This document shows, piece by piece, positions 54,168 through 62,638 of a stretch of 64,000 bases of DNA; position 1 is the stretch's first letter, and every line of letters starts with the position of its first letter. The DNA is taken from the NCBI RefSeq assembly GCF_010020825.1, contig NZ_JAACJE010000001.1, positions 868,001 through 932,000 of the forward strand, given 5' to 3'. Origin of the DNA: Acidovorax sp. 210-6. GTDB taxonomy: Bacteria; Pseudomonadota; Gammaproteobacteria; Burkholderiales; Burkholderiaceae_C. The position numbers and the translations under genes are program-made. The notes under the pieces are model-generated. The model searched no databases. It was not told the origin of the DNA and was given only the letters and a program-made list of their open reading frames with translations.

Positions 54168-54187
54168 CCTGCGGCTGCCGCCGCAGG
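54168..54187. terminator. GC-rich hairpin after the secreted protein gene
   Basis: CCTGCGGC-TGCC-GCCGCAGG, perfect 8-bp stem 8 bases past the stop at 54160. No T-run follows, so termination would be weak. Confidence 0.35.
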
Positions 54188-54257
54188 CCAGGCCGCATAA
54201 TTCCGCAGGCGGCCCGCCACAGGGGCGGGCGCCACGCCACCCCGGAGAGTGCTGCCT

Positions 54258-54704
54258 GTGAAAACCGTTTTTGTCCTCAATGGCCCCAACCTGAACCTGC
54301 TGGGCACGCGCGAACCCGCCGTCTATGGCGCGCAAACGCTGGCCGATGTGGAGCAGATCTGCGCCGCAGCTTGCGCGCGCCACGGTTTCTCGCTGCGCTT
54401 TCACCAAAGCAACCATGAGGGCGCGCTGATCGACTGGATCCACGAGGCGGGCCGCCTGCAGGCTGCCGGGGAGTTGGCGGGCCTGGTGCTCAATGCCGGG
54501 GCTTACACGCACACCAGCGTGGCGCTGGCGGACGCCGTCAAGGGCACGGGCGTGACGCTGATCGAGTTGCACATCAGCAACGTGCACGCGCGCGAGGCGT
54601 TCCGCCACCATTCCTACCTGTCGGCGGTGGCGCGGGCCGTGATGTGCGGCTTTGGCGTGGCGGGCTATGGGCTGGCCATCGACGCGCTGGCGCAGATGCA
54701 GTGA
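54258..54704 (+). CDS. aroQ: 3-dehydroquinate dehydratase, type II
   Basis: 148 residues from a GTG ([20 protein letters not shown]). Further motifs: [37 protein letters not shown] and [20 protein letters not shown] (catalytic His). It dehydrates 3-dehydroquinate in the shikimate pathway. The GTG at 54258 has GGAG ten bases upstream; an upstream GTG at 54249 is too close to that site. Stop overlaps the arfB start. Confidence 0.95.
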   Translation: MKTVFVLNGPNLNLLGTREPAVYGAQTLADVEQICAAACARHGFSLRFHQSNHEGALIDWIHEAGRLQAAGELAGLVLNAGAYTHTSVALADAVKGTGVTLIELHISNVHAREAFRHHSYLSAVARAVMCGFGVAGYGLAIDALAQMQ

Positions 54705-55114
54705 CGACGGCCGCGGCCCTGCCCGCCATCACCGAGGACGAGGTCGAAATCACCGCCATGCGCGCCCAGGGCGCGGGCGGGCAGAACGTCAACAAGGTGT
54801 CGAGTGCGGTGCACCTGCGCTTCGACATTGGCGCTTCGTTCTTGCCCCTGGACGTGAAGGCGCGCCTGCTGGCGCTGCGCGACAGCCGCATCACGCAAGA
54901 GGGCGTGGTCGTCATCAAGGCCCAGCAGTACCGCAGCCAGGACCTGAACCGCGCCGACGCGCTGGCACGGCTCAATGCGCTGGTGCAGAGCGTGGCGCAC
55001 GCGCCGCTGGTGCGCAGGCCCACCAAGCCCACTTACGGATCGAAGCAGCGCCGGTTGGAGTCCAAAAGCCAGCGCGGCCAGACCAAGGCTTTGCGCGGCA
55101 AGGTGCCCATGTAG
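54701..55114 (+). CDS. arfB: Alternative ribosome-rescue factor (peptidyl-tRNA hydrolase ArfB/YaeJ)
   Basis: 137 residues from a GTG overlapping the aroQ stop (GTGA). The GGQ motif is in [20 protein letters not shown], and the basic C-terminal tail [20 protein letters not shown] inserts into the empty mRNA channel. ArfB releases peptide from ribosomes stalled at mRNA ends, a backup to the tmRNA also encoded here. Confidence 0.93.
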   Translation: MTTAAALPAITEDEVEITAMRAQGAGGQNVNKVSSAVHLRFDIGASFLPLDVKARLLALRDSRITQEGVVVIKAQQYRSQDLNRADALARLNALVQSVAHAPLVRRPTKPTYGSKQRRLESKSQRGQTKALRGKVPM

Positions 55115-55240
55115 GTGCGTTATGCTGCCGCGAAGGGCTCCATGGAAGTTATTCGCGCCATTTTTGGAACGTAGAGTCGGCGGGCGGGTGCTTTATGCGC
55201 GCTTCCTAAACTTTTACAGTGCCGGTAAAGGATGACCACC

Positions 55241-56068
55241 ATGACCGCCACTGCCTCCGCCCACCCCGTTGTTCCCTCGTTGTTCGTGTCGCACGGCGCA
55301 CCCCTGTTTGCCGTGGATGCGGGCGAGACCGGCCCGGCGCTCACCCGCTGGGGGCAGGCGCTGCGTGCGCAGTTTCCGGGCTTGCGGGGCGTGGTGGTCA
55401 TGTCGCCGCATTGGAGGGCGCGGGGTGTGCGCGTGACCACCGGTGCCCAGCCTGCCACATGGCACGACTTTGGCGGCTTTCCGTCGGCGCTGTATGAACT
55501 GCAATACCCCGCGCCGGGCGCACCGGCGCTGGCGCAGGAGGTGCTGGACCTGCTGGCTGCCGCAGGCGTGGCCGCGCAAGGCGATGCACAGCGCCCCTTC
55601 GACCATGGCGCCTGGGTGCCGCTGATGCACCTGTTCCCCCAGGCCGATGTGCCCGTGGTGCAACTGGCGCTGCCCGTGGGCGCCGGGCCCGCGCAGGTGC
55701 ATTCCTTGGGGGCGGCGCTGCGCCCGCTGGCGCAGCAGGGGGTGCTGCTGGTGGGTACGGGCAGCATGACGCACAACCTGGCCGAGTTCATGGGCGGTGG
55801 TGATGGCGAGGGTGCGCCCGACCCCTATGTGCAGGCCTTCAGCCGCTGGGTGGAAGACGCTGTGCAGCGCCACGATGTGCCGGCCTTGCTCCGCTACCGG
55901 GAGCTTGCGCCGCAGGCCCGGCGCGCGCACCCCACGGACGAGCATTTTCTGCCCCTGTTCTTTGCCCTGGGTGCGGCGCCGCAGGACTGGCACACCCAAT
56001 ACCTCAGCCGGGAGGTGATGTACGGCATGCTGGCCATGGATGCGTTTGCGCTGCAGCCGGTGGTGTGA
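55241..56068 (+). CDS. LigB-type extradiol dioxygenase (DODA/YgiD family)
   Basis: About 275 residues. VPSLFVSHGAPLFA, VVMSPHWRARGV, QRPFDHGAWVPLMHLFPQAD and VGTGSMTHNLAEF supply the metal His residues and catalytic His of the DODA-type class III dioxygenases. E. coli YgiD is a relative active on dopa; the natural substrate is unclear. I chose the ATG at 55241 because AAGGA lies eight bases upstream, while the ATG at 55232 overlaps it. Confidence 0.88.
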   Translation: MTATASAHPVVPSLFVSHGAPLFAVDAGETGPALTRWGQALRAQFPGLRGVVVMSPHWRARGVRVTTGAQPATWHDFGGFPSALYELQYPAPGAPALAQEVLDLLAAAGVAAQGDAQRPFDHGAWVPLMHLFPQADVPVVQLALPVGAGPAQVHSLGAALRPLAQQGVLLVGTGSMTHNLAEFMGGGDGEGAPDPYVQAFSRWVEDAVQRHDVPALLRYRELAPQARRAHPTDEHFLPLFFALGAAPQDWHTQYLSREVMYGMLAMDAFALQPVV

Positions 56069-56118
56069 TCGCACCGGCTTGCAGTACCATCAGGCACCAC
56101 TGCTTTGGGGGCCTGACC

Positions 56119-56790
56119 ATGTTGGATTTGCCGCTCACTTTTCTGCAGCGCCCTGCGGCGCCCGCCACGCCCAAGCCCTGGCTGCTGGTGCTGATGCACG
56201 GGGTGGGCAGCAACGAGCAGGACCTGTTTGCGCTGTCTGCGCAGTTCCCGGACCGCTACTACGTGCTCAGCCTGCGCGCACCGCACCGCATGGGGCCGGG
56301 TTCGTTTGCGTGGTACGACTTTTCCCTGGAGCCCGGTGGCGCGCGCAGCATCGACGAAGCGCAGGAGGCCGCCAGCCGCCAGCTCATCACCCAGACCATT
56401 GAGGCCGCGGCCCAGCAAACAGGCATACCGCCCGAGCGCACGGTGGTGGGCGGCTTCAGCCAGGGCGGCACCATGGCACTGTCCATGCTGCTCACGCGGC
56501 CCGAGCTGATGCTGGGCTGCATCGTCTGGCACGGGCGGCTGCTGGCGCAGATGCAGCCCCTGGAGGCCAAGGCCGACGCCTTCCATGGCCGCAAGCTGTG
56601 GGTGAGCCACGGTGTGCACGACGACGTGGTGCCGCGCTCCAGCGCACAGGCCATCACCCACCATTTCGACAAGCTGCCGGTGTCGGTCACGTTCCGCGAG
56701 TTCTCCAGCGCGCACGAAATCCGCCCGTCCGAGCTGGCGCAAACCCTGGCCTGGCTGGAGGGCCTGTCCACCACGCCCACGGCGTTTTAG
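56119..56790 (+). CDS. Phospholipase/carboxylesterase family alpha/beta hydrolase
   Basis: About 223 residues. LVLMHGVGSNEQDLFALSAQ (oxyanion region), nucleophile elbow VGGFSQGGTMALSM with Ser, WVSHGVHDDVVPRSSAQ with the acid Asp, and His in FSSAHEIRPSEL. Family members (EstB/YpfH-like) hydrolyse short esters or acyl-thioesters. I chose the ATG at 56119 (MLDLPLTFL). It follows the dioxygenase by 50 bases and may be co-transcribed. Confidence 0.88.
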   Translation: MLDLPLTFLQRPAAPATPKPWLLVLMHGVGSNEQDLFALSAQFPDRYYVLSLRAPHRMGPGSFAWYDFSLEPGGARSIDEAQEAASRQLITQTIEAAAQQTGIPPERTVVGGFSQGGTMALSMLLTRPELMLGCIVWHGRLLAQMQPLEAKADAFHGRKLWVSHGVHDDVVPRSSAQAITHHFDKLPVSVTFREFSSAHEIRPSELAQTLAWLEGLSTTPTAF

Positions 56791-56799
56791 GGCGTTGCC

Positions 56800-57273
56800 C
56801 TATACCGGCAGCGCCACCGTGCGCTTGACTTCCTTGAGCGAAAAGCTGGTGGAAATCTCGCGCACCCCCGGCAGGCTGCGGATGCTGGTGCGCACAAACT
56901 CGGCAAACACCTCCAGGCTGGGCGCCACCACCTCCAGCTGGTAGTCGTAGCGGCCCGAGAGGTTGTGGCAGGCCAGCACCTGCGGCAGCGCCTGCACTTC
57001 ACGCTCGAAGGCGGCGGTGATTTCCGCCGTGTGGTTGTGCAGGCCCAACTGCACGAAACCCAGCACGCCCCAGCCCGCAAGGTGCCGGTCCAGGTGGGCG
57101 TGGTAGCCGCTGATCAGGCCCGACTCTTCCAACTGCCGCACGCGCCGCCAGCAGGGCGAGGGCGACAGCGCCACCCGCTCGGCCAGCTCGCCCACGGTGG
57201 CGCGGCCGTCCTGTTGCAGGGCATGGAGCAGGCTGCGGTCCACGGCGTCGAGTTCGTGTTGGGGTGTGGGCAT
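56800..57273 (-). CDS. mdeR: Lrp/AsnC family regulator, probable activator of methionine gamma-lyase (MdeR-like)
   Basis: 157 residues. The HTH is LDAVDRSLLHALQQDGRATV with AERVALSPSPCWRRVRQLEE, then LISGYHAHLDRHLAGWGVLG and the RAM ligand domain. It is divergent from the lyase gene (133 bases between starts), with several AATTGCC/GGCAAT half-sites in the gap. In Pseudomonas putida the Lrp-like MdeR controls mdeA and mdeB in the same way; the assignment here rests on that synteny. Confidence 0.8.
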   Translation of the reverse strand: MPTPQHELDAVDRSLLHALQQDGRATVGELAERVALSPSPCWRRVRQLEESGLISGYHAHLDRHLAGWGVLGFVQLGLHNHTAEITAAFEREVQALPQVLACHNLSGRYDYQLEVVAPSLEVFAEFVRTSIRSLPGVREISTSFSLKEVKRTVALPV

Positions 57274-57274
57274 G

Positions 57275-57373
57275 AATTGCCTCAATGGTCTGTCAATAAG
57301 GCAATTATTTCCAAAAAACGCGCAGATTGGCGTGAAATGAGCGAAAAATTGCCTGCGCCATTGGCAAACAATT
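57275..57373. promoter_or_regulatory. Repeated AATTGCC/GGCAAT half-sites between mdeR and mdeA
   Basis: A perfect inverted repeat AATTGCC (57275-57281) / GGCAATT (57300-57306), then AATTGCC (57347-57353) and GGCAAACAATT (57363-57373). Spacing is about one to several helical turns, as expected for Lrp octamers wrapping DNA. It covers the start region of mdeR and the promoter of mdeA. Confidence 0.5.
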
Positions 57374-57406
57374 TGGCCATACCAACCCCTTGACGGAGAC
57401 ATTGCC

Positions 57407-58681
57407 ATGACCCAGGCCACAGACCACAGCGGCGGCTTCGCGACCCGCGCCATCCACTTTGGCTACAACCCGGCCGAGAACCAGGGCGCGCTGGTGCCGC
57501 CCATCCACACCTCGGCCACCTGGACGTTTCCGGATGTGGGTTACGGCGCGCGCTGCTTTGCGGGCGAGGAAAGCGGCTACATCTACACGCGCATTGCCAA
57601 CCCCACGCTGGCACTGCTGGAAGGGCGCCTGGCCAGCCTGGAGCAGGGCGCGGGCGCGGTGGTGTTCGGCTCGGGCATGGGCGCCATCACGGCCACGCTG
57701 TGGTCCATGCTGGAGCCGGGCGACGAGGTGCTGACCGATCTCACGCTCTATGGCTGCACCTTCTCGTTCCTGCACCACGGCCTGGCGCGCTTTGGCGTCA
57801 CGGTGCGCCATGTGGACATGACCGACGCGGCCAACGTGGCCGCCGCCTTGGGCGACAAGACCCGCGTGGTGTACCTCGAATCCCCCGCCAACCCCAACAT
57901 GCGCCTGGCCGACATTGCCGCCATTGCGGCGCTGGCCCATGCCAAGGGTGCCAAGGTAGTGGTGGACAACACCTACTGCTCGCCCTACCTGCAGCAGCCG
58001 CTGGTGCTGGGTGCGGATGTGAGCGTGCACTCCATGACCAAGTACCTCAGCGGCCATGGCGACCTGACCGCCGGTGCCGCCATCTTTGCCGACGCCGAGC
58101 TGGCTCAGCGCGTACGCCTGTACGGCCTCAAGGACATGACGGGCGCCGTGATGTCCGCCTACGACGCCCACCTGGTGATGCGCGGCCTCAAGACCCTGGC
58201 GCTGCGCATGGACCGCCACTGCCAGAGCGCGCAGACGGTGGCCGAATTCATCGCCGCGCACCCGGCCACGGCCGTGGTGCACTTCCCCGGCCTGCCCAGC
58301 TTTCCCCAGCACGCGCTGGCCAAGAAGCAGATGCGCCAGATGGGCGGCATGATCGCCTTCGAACTGCACGGCGGCCTGCCGGCGGGCGTGCGCTTCATGG
58401 ATGCGCTGCGCCTCGTCACCCGCGCCGTGAGCCTGGGCGATGCCGAAACGCTGGCCCAGCACCCGGCCAGCATGACGCATTCCACCTACACGCCCGAAGA
58501 GCGCGCCGCGCACGGCATTTCCGAAGGGCTGGTGCGCCTGTCGGTGGGGCTGGAGGATGTGCAGGACATCCTGGCCGACATCGGCCAGGCACTGGACCTG
58601 GTGCAGGCGCTGGACTTCAGCCGCGCGCAACCGACGACGGCTGGGGCAGCGGCAGCGCCGTCTTGTAGCGCACCTGCTTGA
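57407..58681 (+). CDS. mdeA: Methionine gamma-lyase
   Basis: 424 residues. PLP Lys212 is in [18 protein letters not shown]; Cys117 in [16 protein letters not shown] is the residue that marks true methionine gamma-lyases; [20 protein letters not shown] and [20 protein letters not shown] are family motifs. It splits methionine into methanethiol, 2-oxobutyrate and ammonia. GGAGA precedes the ATG. The last 65 bases overlap the end of the convergent Lrp gene; the extra C-terminal tail ([18 protein letters not shown]) is unusual for the family and is the overlapping part. Confidence 0.92.
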   Translation: MTQATDHSGGFATRAIHFGYNPAENQGALVPPIHTSATWTFPDVGYGARCFAGEESGYIYTRIANPTLALLEGRLASLEQGAGAVVFGSGMGAITATLWSMLEPGDEVLTDLTLYGCTFSFLHHGLARFGVTVRHVDMTDAANVAAALGDKTRVVYLESPANPNMRLADIAAIAALAHAKGAKVVVDNTYCSPYLQQPLVLGADVSVHSMTKYLSGHGDLTAGAAIFADAELAQRVRLYGLKDMTGAVMSAYDAHLVMRGLKTLALRMDRHCQSAQTVAEFIAAHPATAVVHFPGLPSFPQHALAKKQMRQMGGMIAFELHGGLPAGVRFMDALRLVTRAVSLGDAETLAQHPASMTHSTYTPEERAAHGISEGLVRLSVGLEDVQDILADIGQALDLVQALDFSRAQPTTAGAAAAPSCSAPA

Positions 58682-59102
58682 GGGCGAAGCTGGAGCGGAT
58701 CTTCTCCACCCCCGGAATGGGCGAGAGCCGCTCCAGAATGAGCTTTTCCAGCGCCGCCATGTCGGCTACGGCCACGCGCAGCAGGTAGTCGCTGTCGCCG
58801 GTCATCAGGTAGCACTCCATCACCTCGTCCTGCTCGGCGATGCGGCGCTCGAAGTCGGCCAGGGCCTCTTTGCTCTGGGCCTTGAGGCTGACGCTGATGA
58901 ACACATTGAGCCCCAGCCCCAGCGCGGCGGCGTTGGCCAGCGCCACGTAGCGGCTGATGACGCCCGCGGCCTCCAGCGCCTTCACACGCGCCAGGCAGGG
59001 CGAGGGCGAGAGATGCACGCGCCGGGCCAGCTCCACGTTGGAGAGCGAGCCGTCGGCCTGCAGTTCGGCCAGGATGCGCAGATCGATGGCGTCCAGCTTC
59101 AT
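58617..59102 (-). CDS. Lrp/AsnC family regulator, divergent from the E1 gene
   Basis: 161 residues from MKLDAIDLRILAELQADGSL with the HTH NVELARRVHLSPSPCLARVK and the RAM domain MECYLMTGDSDYLLRVAVAD. Close in layout to the other Lrp 1.3 kb away but clearly a different protein. It is divergent from the 2-oxo acid dehydrogenase E1 gene (102-base gap with AAATT-gg-AATTT and TTTTG runs), so that is its likely target. The mdeA 3-prime end overlaps it. Confidence 0.9.
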   Translation of the reverse strand: MKLDAIDLRILAELQADGSLSNVELARRVHLSPSPCLARVKALEAAGVISRYVALANAAALGLGLNVFISVSLKAQSKEALADFERRIAEQDEVMECYLMTGDSDYLLRVAVADMAALEKLILERLSPIPGVEKIRSSFALKQVRYKTALPLPQPSSVARG

Positions 59103-59204
59103 ATGCTGCGTTGGATTTTGAAATTGGAATTTTGTGCTGCGAACAGGCCATTTTGCCCGCAATACAGCACCCTGTTTTGCCAGCCAAGGAATAGAGTGGC
59201 GACC

Positions 59205-61865
59205 ATGAATGCTCCCATCCCACCCCAGGCCCTCGTGCGCCCCGCAGGCTTGCCCGAGGACACCGACCCCCAGGAAACCGCCGAGTGGCGCGAGGCCTTC
59301 CTCGCCCTGGTGGCCACCGAAGGCCCCGAGCGCGCGCGCTTCGTGCTCGATGAGCTGGCGCGCATGGCGCGCGCCCAGCACGTGGGCTGGCAGCCGGGCC
59401 TGAACACGCCCTATGTGAACACCGTGGCCGTGCAGGATCAGGGCGTGTTCCCCGGCGACCTGGCCGTGGAGGAGCGGCTCGCCTCCATCATGCGCTGGAA
59501 CGCACTGGCCATGGTGGTGCGCGCCAACCAGGCCTATGGCGAACTGGGCGGCCACATCGCCAGCTACGCCAGCGCGGCGGACCTGTTCGAGACTGGCTTC
59601 AACCACTTCTTCCATGCCCGTGAGGGCCTGGGTGCGGGCCAGCACCGGGGCGACCTGGTGTTCTTCCAGCCGCACAGCGCGCCCGGCGTGTACGCGCGCG
59701 CCTTCCTCGAAGGGCGTTTGAGCGAGCAGGACCTCATGCACTACCGCCAGGAGATCACCGCCCCGGCGCAGGGCGCGCGCGGCCTCAGCAGCTACCCGCA
59801 CCCCTGGCTCATGCCCGACTTCTGGCAGTTTCCGACGGGCTCCATGGGCATCGGCCCCATCAGCAGCATCTACCACGCGCGCTTCATGCGCTACCTCACG
59901 CACCGCGGACTGCTGGACTGCGCTGGCCGCAAGGTGTGGGGCGTGTTCGGCGATGGCGAGATGGATGAGCCCGAATCCATGAGCGCGCTCACGCTCGCGG
60001 CGCGCGAGGGCCTGGACAACCTCGTCTGGGTGGTCAACTGCAACCTGCAGCGCCTGGACGGCCCGGTGCGCGGCAATGGCCGCATCATCGACGAGCTGGA
60101 GCGTTTGTTCGCGGGCGCGGGCTGGAACGTGGTCAAGCTGGTCTGGGGCAGCGACTGGGACGGCCTGTTCGCCCGCGACCTTACCGGCGCGCTGGTGCGC
60201 ACGCTCGAAGGCACGGTGGACGGCCAGATGCAGACCTTCGCCGCCAAGGACGGGCGCTTCAACCGCGACAACTTCTTCGGCCAGAACCCCGAGCTGGCCG
60301 CGCTGGCCCAGGGCATGACGGACGAGCAGATCGACCGCCTCAAGCGCGGCGGCCATGACCTGGTGAAGATCCACGCCGCCTATGCCGCCGCCAGCGCGCA
60401 CCAGGGCCAGCCCACGGTGATCCTGGCCCATACCAAGAAGGGCTACGGCATGGGCCAGGCGGGCCAGGGCAAGATGACCACGCACAGCCAGAAGAAGCTC
60501 GACGACAGCGACCTCATCGAATTCCGCAACCGCTTCAACCTGCCGCTCACCGACGCGCAGGCCACCGGCCTGGCCTTCTACAAGCCGCAGGAAGACAGCG
60601 CCGAAATGCAGTACCTGCGCCGCCACCGCCAGCAGCTGGGCGGCTACCTGCCCCGGCGCGAAACGGTGTGCGAGGCCCTGCCCGTGCCGCCGCTGGCCAG
60701 CTACGCGCAGTTCGCGCTGGCGGCCGATGGCAAGGAGATGAGCACCACCATGGCCTTCGTGCGCATGCTGGGCACGCTGCTCAAGGACGCTACGCTCGGC
60801 CCGCGCATCGTCCCCATCGTGGCCGACGAGGCGCGCACCTTCGGCATGGCCAACCTGTTCAAGCAGGTGGGCATCTACAGCAGCGTGGGCCAGCGTTATG
60901 CGCCCGAGGACATCGGCTCGGTGCTCTCGTACCGCGAGGCGCTCGATGGGCAAATTCTCGAGGAGGGCATCAGCGAGGCCGGCGCCATCGCCAGCTGGAC
61001 GGCGGCGGCGACGAGCTACAGCGTGCACGGCCTGGCCATGCTGCCGTTCTACATCTACTACTCCATGTTCGGCTTTCAGCGCGTGGGCGACGCCATCTGG
61101 GCCGCCGCCGACCAGCGCGCGCGCGGCTTCCTGCTCGGCGCCACCTCGGGCCGCACCACGCTGGGCGGCGAGGGGCTGCAGCACCAGGACGGCAGCAGCC
61201 ACCTCGTCGCCGCCACCATCCCCAACTGCAAGGCCTACGACCCGGCCTACGCGGGCGAGATGGCCGTGATCGTGGACGCTGGCATGCGCGAGATGGTGAC
61301 CGAGCAGCGCGACGTCTTCTACTACGTCACGCTCATGAACGAGAACTACGCCCAGCCGGACCTGCCGCCCGATGCGCACGAGGGGGTGTTGCGTGGATGC
61401 TATCAATTCAATAGCTATTCGCGCTCGATGGCCGGGCATGGAGAGCCGATTTCATCCAAGAAATCGGTCACCCTGCTGGGCTCCGGTGCCATCCTCACCG
61501 AGGTGGTGAAGGCCGCCGAAATGCTGGCAGCTGAGGGTGTGGATGTGACCGTGCTCAGCGTGACCAGCTGGAGCGAACTGGCCCGCGACGGCGTGGCCTG
61601 CGAGCAGCGCGCGCTGGCGGGCGAGGCCGAGCCTGGCGTGCCTTGGTTGACGCAGCTACTTGCGGGAACGCAGGGGCCGGTGATTGCCGCTACCGATTAT
61701 GTGCGCGCGGTGCCCGAGACGGTGCGTGCCTTCGTGCCGCCGGGCCGCCGCTTCATCACGCTGGGGACGGATGGGTTTGGGCGCAGCGATACGCGGGCGG
61801 CGTTGCGGGCGTTTTTTGGGGTGGATGCGGCGGCGGTGGTGCGGGTGGCGTTGTCGGCTTGCTGA
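59205..61865 (+). CDS. mdeB: PDH E1-type 2-oxo acid dehydrogenase, probable 2-oxobutyrate dehydrogenase
   Basis: 886 residues, the single-chain AceE type. ThDP motif VWGVFGDGEMDEPES..NLVWVVNCNLQ, and GYGMGQAGQGKMTTHSQKKL, YRRGALDG-type VLSYREALDGQILEEGISEA, GTDGFGRSDTRAALRAFF are AceE hallmarks. No aceF or lpd follows. In P. putida the E1-like MdeB decarboxylates the 2-oxobutyrate formed by MdeA; synteny with mdeA and Lrp supports that role over housekeeping aceE. Residues about 732-751 (CYQFNSYSRSMAGHGEPISS) are encoded by a family-1 repeat copy in reverse orientation, making this loop about ten residues longer than I recall for E. coli AceE. Confidence 0.85.
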   Translation: MNAPIPPQALVRPAGLPEDTDPQETAEWREAFLALVATEGPERARFVLDELARMARAQHVGWQPGLNTPYVNTVAVQDQGVFPGDLAVEERLASIMRWNALAMVVRANQAYGELGGHIASYASAADLFETGFNHFFHAREGLGAGQHRGDLVFFQPHSAPGVYARAFLEGRLSEQDLMHYRQEITAPAQGARGLSSYPHPWLMPDFWQFPTGSMGIGPISSIYHARFMRYLTHRGLLDCAGRKVWGVFGDGEMDEPESMSALTLAAREGLDNLVWVVNCNLQRLDGPVRGNGRIIDELERLFAGAGWNVVKLVWGSDWDGLFARDLTGALVRTLEGTVDGQMQTFAAKDGRFNRDNFFGQNPELAALAQGMTDEQIDRLKRGGHDLVKIHAAYAAASAHQGQPTVILAHTKKGYGMGQAGQGKMTTHSQKKLDDSDLIEFRNRFNLPLTDAQATGLAFYKPQEDSAEMQYLRRHRQQLGGYLPRRETVCEALPVPPLASYAQFALAADGKEMSTTMAFVRMLGTLLKDATLGPRIVPIVADEARTFGMANLFKQVGIYSSVGQRYAPEDIGSVLSYREALDGQILEEGISEAGAIASWTAAATSYSVHGLAMLPFYIYYSMFGFQRVGDAIWAAADQRARGFLLGATSGRTTLGGEGLQHQDGSSHLVAATIPNCKAYDPAYAGEMAVIVDAGMREMVTEQRDVFYYVTLMNENYAQPDLPPDAHEGVLRGCYQFNSYSRSMAGHGEPISSKKSVTLLGSGAILTEVVKAAEMLAAEGVDVTVLSVTSWSELARDGVACEQRALAGEAEPGVPWLTQLLAGTQGPVIAATDYVRAVPETVRAFVPPGRRFITLGTDGFGRSDTRAALRAFFGVDAAAVVRVALSAC
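61399..61457 (-). repeat. Family-1 palindromic repeat, copy 11, translated inside the E1 gene
   Basis: On the plus strand it begins GCTATCAATTCAATAGCTAT, has CGCGCTCGATGG, and ends GAGAGCCGATTTCATCC; the reverse complement starts GGATGAAATCGGCTCTC and ends AATAGCTATTGAATTGATAGC-like, the family layout. Same 59-base span as intergenic copies. The reading frame is kept through it. Confidence 0.7.
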
Positions 61866-61920
61866 TGGATGTTTTGATGGTTGGTTTTTGCTGAGGTGTG
61901 CTGGCCGGGATGTGCGCCCG

Positions 61921-62536
61921 GCGGCGCAGTAACTTTCTTTTGCTTCGCCAAAAGAAAGTCACCAAAGAAAAGGCGACCCACAGTCTGCGACCCCTGCGCT
62001 GCGCTACGGGGCAAACCTGCGTCGGGGCGCTTGCGGGGTGCGCCGTGGAACTCACTGCGCTGCTGCGCAGCTTCGTTCGGACAACCCCGGCGAGTCAGTG
62101 GACGAAGCATGCGCGCTCCGACGCGCATGCCCACCCCGCAAGCGCCCCGCCGCAGGCGCAGCCAGAAGGGGTTTGAAGGCCGCAATCCACACGGGCCATC
62201 GCTGCGCTCGGCCCGGCTTGCGCGGCGCGCAGCGCCTGCGACCTTGGGGGCCGAGCGCAGCGATGGCCCGAAACCTACCAAGCCCTTCTGCACGTGCCGA
62301 GAAGCGCAGAGCGCGGGGCGGGCGTGTGCCGCAGGACACACGCCTTTGTGGTCTGACTTGCTGCGGTTGTCCGAACGGAGCGCCGCAGGCGCGCAGTGAG
62401 TTCCGCAGCATGCCCCGCGAACGAGCATCGCAGGTTGCCCCCGCGCGCAGCGTGGGGGTCACGGGCGGCAGGGTCGCCCTTTCTTTGCTTACTTTCTTTC
62501 GGCGAAGCGAAAGAAAGTGAGTCGCCCGCCGGGGCG
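61921..62536. repeat. ~616-bp nested palindromic element (noncoding)
   Basis: Fills the gap between the E1 gene and mtfA. Near-mirror ends each hold a perfect 11-bp hairpin: ACTTTCTTTTG/CAAAAGAAAGT (61932-61959, loop CTTCGC) and ACTTTCTTTCG/CGAAAGAAAGT (62491-62518, loop GCGAAG). Inside are: 40-base arms 62047-62086 / 62365-62404 (GGAACTCACTGCGC...); a perfect 17-bp pair 62024-62040 / 62132-62148; a perfect 22-bp pair 62193-62214 / 62248-62269 (core GGCCATCGCTGCGCTCGG); GCATGCGC/GCGCATGC at 62107-62130; GGCGTGTG/CACACGCC at 62321-62344. The frames that cross it show no protein-like sequence. Either a large dispersed repeat or a structured RNA. Confidence 0.8.
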
Positions 62537-62570
62537 AGACCCGGCCTCCGCCCTCACCAAAAGCACAAAA

Positions 62571-62633
62571 TTAGCTATAAAAACATAGCTACTATCGCAA
62601 TATCAGTAAGCGCCAGAGCCAAATTCGATCATA
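62571..62633 (-). repeat. Family-1 palindromic repeat, copy 12 (reverse orientation)
   Basis: Hairpin AGCTAT-AAAAAC-ATAGCT, then CAGTAAGCGCCAGAGCCAAA and TTCGATC; read in reverse it is AATTTGGCTCTGGCGCTTAC and on. Just downstream of mtfA (stop at 62639). Confidence 0.8.
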
Positions 62634-62638
62634 AAAAA

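Noticed and set aside
58617-61439. A 940-codon minus-strand frame across the E1 gene
   Set aside because: Only its 3-prime end (58617-59102) is a real Lrp gene. The rest is antisense to a clear AceE-type protein and is His/Val/Ala-rich with no domain.
61881-62520. Several frames of 90-170 codons in the palindromic element
   Set aside because: Low-complexity, no shared domain, both strands equally open; explained by GC-rich inverted repeats.
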